A DNA stretch of 64,000 bases from Acidobacteriaceae bacterium. Lineage in GTDB: Bacteria > Acidobacteriota > Terriglobia > Terriglobales > Acidobacteriaceae. Within the stretch, counting starts at the first letter, position 1, and each line of letters starts with the position of its first letter. The stretch covers positions 166,163-230,162 of the forward strand of contig PLHW01000026.1 of assembly GCA_003139095.1 (NCBI GenBank), read 5' to 3'. Below the pieces are notes generated by a model. The model ran no database searches, was not told the origin of the DNA, and worked only from the letters and a program-made list of their open reading frames with translations. The position numbers and the translations under genes are program-made. This document shows positions 9,064 through 16,522 of this stretch, piece after piece.

Positions 9064-9750
9064 ATGGGGCCCGTACGACGTTTTATTTTTTGCAGCTTTG
9101 CAATTATTCTCTGCCTGCCTGCCTTCGCGCAGCAGCAGACCGACATCAACCGCTACACGCTTTTTACCGGCTTCGACTACCTGATCAGTCCCGCCCGCGA
9201 CCTGACCGAGCGCGGATTCGAGGGCGACTTCGGCATCACTGTGAGACCATGGCTCGGGCTGGGCGGCGACTTCAGCGCCATGGGCGATGGCATCATCAGC
9301 GGCTCCGGCGCTATCAACGGAGGCGAGACCGTCTTCGCTCCCATCCTCAAACCCTACGTCAACCCCAACTCGATCAACGTTCCGTTTAAGTCGACAACGT
9401 ACACTTTCGCGGTAGGTCCGCAATTCTACCTGCGCAAATGGAAGCAGGTGACTTTTCTCGTACGTCCCGGCTTTGGCGGAATTCACGAGTCTGCCGATAT
9501 CGCATTCCCTGTGCAGTTGGCATATCTGTTCCAGCAACTGGGAATTCCGGCCCCCAAATCGAACCAGTCCGACACGCAGTGGTTTATCGGAGTGGGCGGC
9601 GGATTCGACCTCAACTTCTCGAAGCACGTGGCCTGGCGTGTCGCCACCGACTATGTGAACACGCACCTGTTTTCGGACCTGCTGGTGAATCGGCAAAACT
9701 ACTGGCGGTTTTCGACCGGTCCAACGTTCCGCTGGGGACATTTGAAGTAG
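9064..9750 (+). CDS. Predicted outer-membrane beta-barrel protein
   Basis: 228 residues with a signal peptide (RRFIFCSFAIILCLPAFA, cleavage before QQQ) and alternating amphipathic strands ending in RFSTGPTFRWGHLK, typical of an OmpA/OmpW-like eight-strand barrel. GAGGAGGT sits six bases before the ATG, an unusually strong ribosome site that suggests high expression. It lies 22 bases after the wax synthase gene and may belong to the adhE operon. Specific role unknown. Confidence 0.75.
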   Translation: MGPVRRFIFCSFAIILCLPAFAQQQTDINRYTLFTGFDYLISPARDLTERGFEGDFGITVRPWLGLGGDFSAMGDGIISGSGAINGGETVFAPILKPYVNPNSINVPFKSTTYTFAVGPQFYLRKWKQVTFLVRPGFGGIHESADIAFPVQLAYLFQQLGIPAPKSNQSDTQWFIGVGGGFDLNFSKHVAWRVATDYVNTHLFSDLLVNRQNYWRFSTGPTFRWGHLK

Positions 9751-9824
9751 GTTGTTCAGCGCTGAGGACGATTGCTTCGCGTTAGTCGGTCGAAGGGGAG
9801 AGTGCTTTTTTCTTTCGCGCGCTC

Positions 9825-11492
9825 TCACGCGCGTTGAGGTACAACAGACGCGGGTTTCAAAAATCGGTTCAGCATCGCCTGTTCCCACTGAATCCAGAGC
9901 CGGCTGGTGTAGAGCAATGCGCTTGACTGCAAGGTCAGCCAGTCGCGCGTGCGGAGCGGCGAGTGAAACCCGCCGCGTCCCGCCAGCCAGCGCCCGGCCA
10001 CTCGCCGCGCGATCGCCATGCCCATGTGCGCATCGCTCCCGACGATGTCGCTCAGCAACCCCTCCAACGTGAACATCATCTTCGATAGCATGATGAGCGA
10101 GACCGGGAATCGCACGCCCTTTATCGCGACCCGCTCCAGCAGCCGCATCGCATCCGCCGCACTTGGAAGTTGCGAGGCCGGCATCTCGCTCAAGAACTCC
10201 GCAACCGACTGCCTAATCATCTCGTCATGTCGCCGGCTCGATCGCGTTGGATTTTGGACCAGCGCCGCAATTTCAGCCGCCGCGCCCAGCGGATCGCGCA
10301 GACTGACCGTCAAAAACAAAAGCGCGAGGTGTCGCCTCTGCTCGCGGTCCAGCCGCTCTCTCAGCGCCCAATCGATGATCGCCAGCTCGCCCGTTCGGTT
10401 GTCATAGAGCAGGTTGCCGGCGTGAGGATCGCCGTGAAAGACGGCATCCTGCGTGGCCGCGAATAAAGGCACGGCGACAAGAGCTTCGATGAGTTGCTCG
10501 GCAACTTTTCTTCGTTTCGCGGCGGGCAGGCGCGCGGCCGCATTCGTAATTTTGATTCCACGCTCTTCGCTAAGCGCGGTAATGCCCGGCGTGCATAGCG
10601 GCACGATCACGCGCGGCACGCGAATCCCGCGCATCGATCCGTACAATTTCCCCGCTTCCACCAGAGTCTTCTGTTCGCGCGCGAAGTTCACCTCGTGCCG
10701 CAGCAAGCGTCGAACCTTCCGGAAAGTATCGGGGATCAGATCGGCGGGAAATCCATACGTCCGGTGCCGGACGCCAAAATATTGCGCTAGTCCCTGGAGG
10801 TAATCCATGTCTTCGGCGAAGTAATCGCGGATGTGCGGCTTCAGAACTTTGAACACGCCGTGCTGCCGTTCGCCGCTTTCGGGCTCCCGCCAACTGAAGC
10901 GCACTACCGCGCTGACGCTCGCCTCCTTCAGGACTTTCGGCGCAATCTTGACCGCATAGCGCTCGATCTTCGCGCCGAGTTCGCGCTCAATGATCGCGCG
11001 AATCTCCTCCCCGCTCACATCGCGGATTCCGTTCTCGAGCTTCGAAAGTGCTTTGCGCAGCGCCGGACGCAGGTGCTGGTTGCGCGCGATCACCTGCCCC
11101 AGTTTTTGCAGCCCCGGAACTTTCGCGATCAGCCGCAGCAGCCGCTCCTCGGCCGGCGTGCTGGGAGGAAGTTCGAGTTGTTCGACGAGTTTAGGCGCGA
11201 GCCGCGCCGGCGAAAGCCGCGCGACCACAAACATCATGGCGTCGCGCACCGGCGGACGCCAGTTGGCATAGGCTGCTGGAACCAGCGAATCGAGCGGGAC
11301 CAGTTCGTCGACAATCCAGCGCGCCATGGCCTCGCGCAGCGCTTGCCCGCCCATGCTCTCCAGCGCATTTTGAATCGCGCTCGTTTTCTCCGCGGCGGTC
11401 GCGTCCGCCGGCAGGAAATTTTCGAGCACCCCGCGCAACTGGTCAGGAGAAAGCTGGCCAAAGCCCGCGGCAATTGCGGACGCATCCAGCAT
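9825..11492 (-). CDS. ABC1/UbiB-family atypical kinase
   Basis: 555 residues. The family signature KxGQ appears as KLGQ at residues 130-133, followed by HLRPALRKALSKLENG as in UbiB. The ATP-binding Lys is likely in GVFKVLKP, the catalytic loop is HGDPHAGNLL and the metal-binding site is in IIDWAL. Members support ubiquinone or other isoprenoid-lipid biosynthesis, or act as ATPases on lipids. The usual Ala-rich loop is replaced here by EASVSAVVRF, so activity may differ. The first 100 residues and the C-terminus beyond 500 are family-variable. No ubiquinone genes are adjacent. Confidence 0.85.
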   Translation of the reverse strand: MLDASAIAAGFGQLSPDQLRGVLENFLPADATAAEKTSAIQNALESMGGQALREAMARWIVDELVPLDSLVPAAYANWRPPVRDAMMFVVARLSPARLAPKLVEQLELPPSTPAEERLLRLIAKVPGLQKLGQVIARNQHLRPALRKALSKLENGIRDVSGEEIRAIIERELGAKIERYAVKIAPKVLKEASVSAVVRFSWREPESGERQHGVFKVLKPHIRDYFAEDMDYLQGLAQYFGVRHRTYGFPADLIPDTFRKVRRLLRHEVNFAREQKTLVEAGKLYGSMRGIRVPRVIVPLCTPGITALSEERGIKITNAAARLPAAKRRKVAEQLIEALVAVPLFAATQDAVFHGDPHAGNLLYDNRTGELAIIDWALRERLDREQRRHLALLFLTVSLRDPLGAAAEIAALVQNPTRSSRRHDEMIRQSVAEFLSEMPASQLPSAADAMRLLERVAIKGVRFPVSLIMLSKMMFTLEGLLSDIVGSDAHMGMAIARRVAGRWLAGRGGFHSPLRTRDWLTLQSSALLYTSRLWIQWEQAMLNRFLKPASVVPQRA

Positions 11493-11598
11493 TGCAGTGT
11501 CTCAGCCTTCACACTATAGTCTTCGTCGGCGAGATGCGCAGTAACAGACATCACCGCGCTGCCGCCACATGTGTGCCATCGTTCGTAGGACCGCTCCA

Positions 11599-12558
11599 AT
11601 GTCTACTCTGAACGAACTTTACTCTTCCCGCTCGATGCGCCGCCGCTACGAAGTGTGGTTCCTTCGCATGGGCCTGGCCGACGGCGCCGGGGCGTGGTGG
11701 TTCCGCTATCTGCTAATGAATCCCGGTCGCGCGATCCATCCCGGGCGCGAGCATTCACCTGAAAATCCGCAAGCCATGCCCGTTCAAATCTGGGCAACGT
11801 GGTTCCCTTCCGGCGGAAAGCCGCAGACCTTCATCCAGGGATTTCCGGTCCATGCGCTCGAGATCAGCCCGAGAAGCCAATCTCCGTTTTGCTTTCGCAT
11901 TGGCGAGAATCGCATCGATGAAAATTCCTGCCGCGGACAATTGCACGTCGATGGACACTCGATCCGCTGGGATCTTCAATACCGTTCGACTTTTTGCGTG
12001 ACCCTGAGCAACAAGGGATGGATTGGCTTTTCCCGCACACCGCACTCCGACGCCGTTTTCTCCGGCGAAATCGCGCTCGATGGCCGCAGCTTTGCCGGCG
12101 ACGCTCTCGGCTTCGGCGTCCAGGGACACAACTCTGGTTACCGCCATCGCAATTTCTGGACCTGGACGCACGCGTGCTTCCCCGGCGACCACGGCCCTGC
12201 GACGACGCTCGAAGCGCTCGTCTACGAAATGCCCTTCGGCATGCGGTTCCGCAAAGCGGTCCTATGGCACGATGGGCAAAGGTATGTCTTTCGCAATTTG
12301 CGCGAGCAAACCCGGGACCGTGAGAATCTGCGGTGGAATTTTCAGTGCGTCGCGCGGGACGGCCTGCGCCTGAATGCTGCCATCGATGGCGCCAGCCCGA
12401 GCGTTCATCGCCTTCCTTATAACAAGACCGATGGCAAAGGCTCCTTCGAGGTGGCAAACAACAGCCTCGCCTCCGCCACGCTACTGATAGAGGGACCGAA
12501 CGCGCCCGCGCAAGCGCTGAAGACGACAAACGGCGCCGTACTCGAGATGGTGGCCTAG
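11599..12558 (+). CDS. CrtC/AttH or tocopherol-cyclase-like protein
   Basis: 319 residues, soluble, beta-rich. The HRNFWTWTHACF segment and the two-lobed pattern recall lipocalin-like hydroxyneurosporene synthase (CrtC/AttH) and tocopherol cyclase families; this is a low-certainty fold-level impression. The ATG at 11599 is chosen because AGGA lies eight bases upstream; an in-frame ATG ten codons earlier lacks a ribosome site. Its last four bases overlap convergently with the lipase gene. It is divergent from the UbiB kinase with 106 bp between starts, so both could act on an isoprenoid lipid, but that is speculation. Confidence 0.5.
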   Translation: MSTLNELYSSRSMRRRYEVWFLRMGLADGAGAWWFRYLLMNPGRAIHPGREHSPENPQAMPVQIWATWFPSGGKPQTFIQGFPVHALEISPRSQSPFCFRIGENRIDENSCRGQLHVDGHSIRWDLQYRSTFCVTLSNKGWIGFSRTPHSDAVFSGEIALDGRSFAGDALGFGVQGHNSGYRHRNFWTWTHACFPGDHGPATTLEALVYEMPFGMRFRKAVLWHDGQRYVFRNLREQTRDRENLRWNFQCVARDGLRLNAAIDGASPSVHRLPYNKTDGKGSFEVANNSLASATLLIEGPNAPAQALKTTNGAVLEMVA

Positions 12559-13523
12559 TCCGCCGCTCGTGCAAGCCGCTCGGCAATCACCGAGTACGCC
12601 GACGGATTGAAGACCATTCCAATGTGCGTCCCTGCCACTTCCACGTCCACTTCCGGGTTCATCGTCACGCAGTACTGCCAATCTACAATGCCGTCCTGGC
12701 GCGTATAAATCGCGGTCTCCAGCATCGACGCCGGTATCTTCCTCCGCAGCGAATTCAAAAAATTGCAGGTGCAACTTCCGGTATAGCAAGCCGGCAGCAC
12801 GTTCTGACCATGTTCGCTGATAATCCGCAAGCGCACCGCCTCGGCGGCATGCAGCACGGTGCGATTCGCGACTGTCCCGCGGATCGGCGCCGCCAGCGTA
12901 ATTACCGACGCCACTTCTTTCGGCCGTTGTCCCGCCACCGAACGCGCAATCACGCCTCCAAGGCTATGTCCGATCAGGTGAATCTTGCGCCCGGTTTCGT
13001 CCAACGCTTTGTCGATGGTCTGGTTCAGTTTCCGCTGGATCAGCAGGTTCGGGCATTCCGCGTTAACCCCAATGCCCGAGAAATAAGGCCGATACCCAAT
13101 GCGCCGCAGCCACGCGTTGAGTTCCATCAGGTAGAGGTCGGTCCCAAGGAAGCCAGGAATGAGCACGACCCCAGAGCCGTCGCCGCGCGGCACGCCTATG
13201 CCGTAATAAACAGGAGTCGCGTGGAGCATCAGGATTTCCGCTCCGATCAGCGCTTCCGTCCACAGAGAAGTGCTCGCTTCCGTGTGGGGTTTGGGGGGAG
13301 GAAGCTCGCGCCTCGCCTTCGCCGAATAACATTTGCCTGCCTTTTTTTCCGTAGGCCGCAAGTTTCTTCCCGGGTCGCCAGAGTTTCCGCCTGTCGTCCC
13401 ATCTCGCGCCCAGCGCGCAACAGGAGAAAAGCAAATTTGGATTATAGCGTCCCCGCGCTCTCCGCAGTAGACGATTCCACGCCCTAGAGACGGCCTGGAT
13501 TCGCAAGCGAGCGCGCCCCTCAT
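12555..13523 (-). CDS. Alpha/beta hydrolase, lipase-like
   Basis: Likely triacylglycerol lipase or esterase. The domain begins near residue 95; VVLIPGFLGTDLYL supplies the oxyanion region and GHSLGG the nucleophile Ser, with an Asp in TRQDGIVD and a His in AGTHIGM completing a triad. The ATG at 13523 overlaps the phaR stop as ATGA, which favours coupled translation. However, the first 80 or so residues are low-complexity and look little like protein; an in-frame alternative start further in, possibly a non-ATG codon, cannot be excluded. Pairing with phaR suggests a role in storage-polymer or lipid turnover. Confidence 0.75.
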   Translation of the reverse strand: MRGALACESRPSLGRGIVYCGERGDAIIQICFSPVARWARDGTTGGNSGDPGRNLRPTEKKAGKCYSAKARRELPPPKPHTEASTSLWTEALIGAEILMLHATPVYYGIGVPRGDGSGVVLIPGFLGTDLYLMELNAWLRRIGYRPYFSGIGVNAECPNLLIQRKLNQTIDKALDETGRKIHLIGHSLGGVIARSVAGQRPKEVASVITLAAPIRGTVANRTVLHAAEAVRLRIISEHGQNVLPACYTGSCTCNFLNSLRRKIPASMLETAIYTRQDGIVDWQYCVTMNPEVDVEVAGTHIGMVFNPSAYSVIAERLARAAD

Positions 13524-14059
13524 CGCTTTCGTCTCGCCTTTCGTTTCGCGCCAGTCCTGGCTTTCTTCCGTCCGGGCGTTGCCAGCCGCGCCTCAAGTTC
13601 TGCCACGCGCTTGCGCAGCGCGTCCACCTCTGAGCCCGAAGAGGCTTGCTGCACTGCACCTTCCGTGCCCAGAAATCGCTTCATTACGTCCACCGGCGAC
13701 AAGATCGCGGACTGCACCTCGCTCAACCGGTTCTGCACCGCATCCTGCACCTTCTGATACGTGTCGAAGGCCGACTTCAGGTACCACGAGAGAAATTCCT
13801 GCCGCACCTGATCGGAGGCGAGGATCAACTGGCGCAGCAGTTCGAGCGGCAGGCCCGTGGGCCTGTCCTTCGCATCCTCGGTAATGATCTGCGTCAGAGT
13901 CACGCGGGTCAGGTCCTGGCCGGTTTTCGCATCCACCACCTGCACCTCTCCACCCTCGCGAATCGCTGCCGCCAGATCGTCGAGGTTCACATACCGGCTG
14001 GCCGCCGTATCGTACATCCGCCGGTTTCCATATTTCTTGATGACAATGGGTGGTTTCAT
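13520..14059 (-). CDS. phaR: Polyhydroxyalkanoate synthesis regulator PhaR
   Basis: 179 residues. The N-terminal DNA-binding domain is seen as IKKYGNRRMYDTAASRYVNL and the PHB accumulation regulatory domain runs from about residue 40 to 110 (DLTRVTLTQIITED, LILASDQVRQEFLSWYL). A coiled-coil heptad segment and a very basic KKARTGAKRKARRKR tail follow. PhaR represses phasin and its own gene until it is titrated by PHA granules. The ATG at 14059 opens the conserved domain; longer upstream reading has no support. It is divergent from the phasin-like gene with a 117-bp shared promoter region holding a PhaR-type palindrome. Confidence 0.92.
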   Translation of the reverse strand: MKPPIVIKKYGNRRMYDTAASRYVNLDDLAAAIREGGEVQVVDAKTGQDLTRVTLTQIITEDAKDRPTGLPLELLRQLILASDQVRQEFLSWYLKSAFDTYQKVQDAVQNRLSEVQSAILSPVDVMKRFLGTEGAVQQASSGSEVDALRKRVAELEARLATPGRKKARTGAKRKARRKR

Positions 14060-14108
14060 TGAGCCAGCCTCGCCGAGTGATGCCACGCAAAATCGTAGCA
14101 GGAATCCC

Positions 14109-14161
14109 TTGACATAAGCGCGTTGAAATTGTATCTTTTTGTTGAATGCTGCAATGCAGCA
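14109..14161 (+). promoter_or_regulatory. Phasin promoter with candidate PhaR operator
   Basis: TTGACA at 14109-14114, a 17-bp spacer and TATCTT at 14132-14137 make a near-consensus promoter. The palindrome TGCTGCAATGCAGCA at 14147-14161 overlaps the predicted transcription start and contains CTGC-N3-GCAG, the TGC-rich pattern described for proteobacterial PhaR. It lies between the divergent phaR and phasin genes, so repression and autoregulation from one site are plausible. Confidence 0.7.
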
Positions 14162-14176
14162 ATCGGAGGCATTTAT

Positions 14177-15103
14177 ATGGCAGTAGCAACCAGGCACGAA
14201 TCCACCCACGCGAAAGATCCCTCGGTCATCTCTATGCTCTCGGGATGGGCGCAGCAGGGAGCGCAGACGCTTTTTGCGACGCAGCGCATTCTGGTCGACC
14301 TTGCGATGCGGCAGAACGCGAACGTAATGCACGTAATCCGTGAGCAATTATCGAATCCGCAGCACTCTCCTACCACTATTCTCAGCGAAATCGCCGGCGA
14401 CGGCCTGGCGAATTTCTTCGATGGCCAGAAGGTTCTGCTCGACCTCGGCAAGCAACAGAACGAAATTCTCATGAGCGGAATCAAAGAGCGCGTGGGCGAC
14501 TGCCCGCGCCGCATCGCCGCCGTCGATCTGCTGCGCCGCAGCGTAGACACCCTGATCGACATGCAGGAAGAGTTTCTGAAAATTGCCGGCAAGCAGACTC
14601 ACCTCTGGATGGACGCCGCCAAGGCGCGCAAGCCCTACCAGCCCGAGCATCTCCTCGACCTGACTCGCGAGTGCATGGAGAACTTCGTCAAGGCGCAAAA
14701 GCACCTGCTCGACGTACTGGCGGAAGAGACCTCCAAAGCGACGGGGAGCAAGGCTACGAATGGCGCCAAAAAGCTGAAGAAAACCGAGCTCTCGGAGGTC
14801 GCGCGCCAGGCGACGCAATCCTTTATCGATGCGCAGAAGAAGTTGGTCGACGTCGCCGGGAAGCAGATGAACGGCAGCGTGAAAGCGGCGGGCAAGACTC
14901 TCGATCTGCTGCAAACGTCGCCCTTCGTTCCGATGGGCGAACTCGCCCGCGAAGCGGTGAAGAGCTACGTCGATGCGCAAAAAGCCTTGATGGATGCAAT
15001 CGTGAAGCCTTCCAACGGGCACCATGCCGAGAAGCCGGTACACCACGTCAAGCACCACGTTCGGGCTACGAGGAAGACGCACATGGCCGCGGCGACAGCG
15101 TAA
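14177..15103 (+). CDS. Phasin-like PHA granule protein
   Basis: 308 residues, helical, with repeated phasin-type units of about 40-60 residues: FATQRILVDLAMRQNANV, FFDGQKVLLDLGKQQNEI, LIDMQEEFLKIAGKQTHL, FVKAQKHLLDVLAEET, FIDAQKKLVDVAGKQMNG and YVDAQKALMDAI. That is about six copies of an (aromatic)-xx-QkxLLD motif. Phasins coat polyhydroxyalkanoate granules. The C-terminus is His/Lys-rich. The ATG at 14177 is chosen for its GGAGG seven bases upstream, inside a longer open frame. Regulated by the adjacent PhaR, as the operator suggests. Confidence 0.85.
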   Translation: MAVATRHESTHAKDPSVISMLSGWAQQGAQTLFATQRILVDLAMRQNANVMHVIREQLSNPQHSPTTILSEIAGDGLANFFDGQKVLLDLGKQQNEILMSGIKERVGDCPRRIAAVDLLRRSVDTLIDMQEEFLKIAGKQTHLWMDAAKARKPYQPEHLLDLTRECMENFVKAQKHLLDVLAEETSKATGSKATNGAKKLKKTELSEVARQATQSFIDAQKKLVDVAGKQMNGSVKAAGKTLDLLQTSPFVPMGELAREAVKSYVDAQKALMDAIVKPSNGHHAEKPVHHVKHHVRATRKTHMAAATA

Positions 15104-15106
15104 ACT

Positions 15107-15165
15107 TTTGAGGTCGCAGTTTGCCGCCTCAAACGCGCGTCGTCAGCTCCGCTGTCTGACGCGCG
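15107..15165. terminator. Bidirectional terminator-like double hairpin
   Basis: Two inverted repeats between converging genes: TTTGAGG/CCTCAAA (15107-15133) and an 8-bp CGCGCGTC/GACGCGCG stem (15134-15165). Neither has a long T-tract, but the position and stem strength suit transcription termination from both sides. Confidence 0.55.
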
Positions 15166-15169
15166 ACAA

Positions 15170-16447
15170 TTAGTGAACTTCGGTTGAAGGTAGGGGCGTG
15201 GCCGGTGGCTCCAGAATTCGGACGAGCCACGGAATGATGACCTCCCTGAAGATTCGGGGATCGGGCCACACCCCTACCTGCCGGCCCAGGTGTCCTCCGC
15301 TCGGATTGATCCACGCTGTTTTCGGGACGTCACCGCTATCCATCAGCAGATAAATATCCGAGATTGGAACCTGCGTGTCCTTCACTCCGGCGAGAATGAG
15401 CATCGGCGCCATCGGCTTGCCGAGCAGGCCCTGCTTGATGAGCGACATCTTCGCCAGCGTTGCGGCCAGTTCGTCCACCGTATGCACATTCTCGAAAATG
15501 GCCATCAGCGCGGGCACCTGGTCGAACAGATACTCGCGGTTGCCCAGCAAATTGCTCATTAGAAAATCTCTTTGAAAAAACTTGTCGACCGGCGGAGACT
15601 GCGCGCTCGCTCCTCGTAGGCGGGCCCGTTCCACGATTGCCATCTTCGTCGCCCAATATGCGCCCCAACTCACGCCGTGCATCGCCACGCGCGTGGTGTC
15701 GATTTCGGGGCGAGTCGCGATGTAGTCGAGCACTCGCGACAGCATGCGCTCGGCGTTTTCGCTGACCTTGATGGGATTTTGCCCGGTGCCCGGTCCATCC
15801 ACCGCCAAATATCCGACCCCGAACGGGAGAATTGCGCTGAAGCTTTCCGCCAGATCTTCCTTGCGGCTGTCCAGCCCATTTACCGCGAGCACCAGCGGAA
15901 CGCGGCCCGCAGCGTTCTTCGGCAGCCGCAAATAGCCGATGATTTCTTTGCCTTCAAACGGAATCCTTACGATCTCCAGCGGCGGATCCCAGAACCGGGC
16001 GTGCGCTAGAAACGCTTCGATCGCTTTTTTATACGACTGCTCCTTAAGGCGAGACGCCGGAACCGGCCAGCGTCCAAACGAATACAACCGCCACGCGCGA
16101 ACGTAGTCGGCATTGGCCTTCCCCGGGTCGCTTTTCTCCTGCGCCCTGGCCTCGTTCATATAGCGGTCGGCGACGCCCATGAAAGCCGCGGCCCATTCGT
16201 CTTTGTCTTTGCCGTGGATCGACGCGACCGCTTCCCTTACGTCGGCGGGATCCAAACCGATGAGAGGATACTGACCCACTTCCGCCCGATGAACCGCCTC
16301 CGTCTTGATTTCCTCGATGCTCCGCTCGCGCTTTTCAATTTCCTGCATTGAGATTTCTTGAGCTGCGACCGCCGCGCTCATAAGTGCGACCACGCAAACA
16401 CGAAACGCAAACTTCCTCGAGTATGAGAAATGACTTGAATGCGCCAC
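15170..16447 (-). CDS. Secreted alpha/beta hydrolase, FrsA-like esterase
   Basis: 425 residues from a GTG at 16447, chosen because AGGAAG lies about seven bases upstream and the first 29 residues then form a classical signal peptide (YSRKFAFRVCVVALMSAAVAA, cleaved before QEIS). The fold shows LAVDGPGTGQN, the nucleophile elbow HGVSWGAY, an Asp in GVKDTQVP and a His in PSGGHLGR, fitting the esterase FrsA/DUF1100 group. Helical N-terminal segment of about 130 residues. Likely a periplasmic or exported esterase; substrate unknown. It is downstream of the TonB receptor gene on the same strand (75 bp), so it may process what the receptor imports. Confidence 0.8.
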   Translation of the reverse strand: MAHSSHFSYSRKFAFRVCVVALMSAAVAAQEISMQEIEKRERSIEEIKTEAVHRAEVGQYPLIGLDPADVREAVASIHGKDKDEWAAAFMGVADRYMNEARAQEKSDPGKANADYVRAWRLYSFGRWPVPASRLKEQSYKKAIEAFLAHARFWDPPLEIVRIPFEGKEIIGYLRLPKNAAGRVPLVLAVNGLDSRKEDLAESFSAILPFGVGYLAVDGPGTGQNPIKVSENAERMLSRVLDYIATRPEIDTTRVAMHGVSWGAYWATKMAIVERARLRGASAQSPPVDKFFQRDFLMSNLLGNREYLFDQVPALMAIFENVHTVDELAATLAKMSLIKQGLLGKPMAPMLILAGVKDTQVPISDIYLLMDSGDVPKTAWINPSGGHLGRQVGVWPDPRIFREVIIPWLVRILEPPATPLPSTEVH

Positions 16448-16522
16448 TGCCGAACTTCCTTTCCGAGAAAATGAGGCCGGAGGAGGTCTCTCCGGCCCCA
16501 TCGTTGGGGGAGGAGTGCCCAA

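Noticed and set aside
9816..9833. CGCGCG hairpin at the UbiB kinase stop codon as a terminator
   Set aside because: The stem overlaps the stop codon and has no T-tract on the gene's strand; probably chance in GC-rich DNA.
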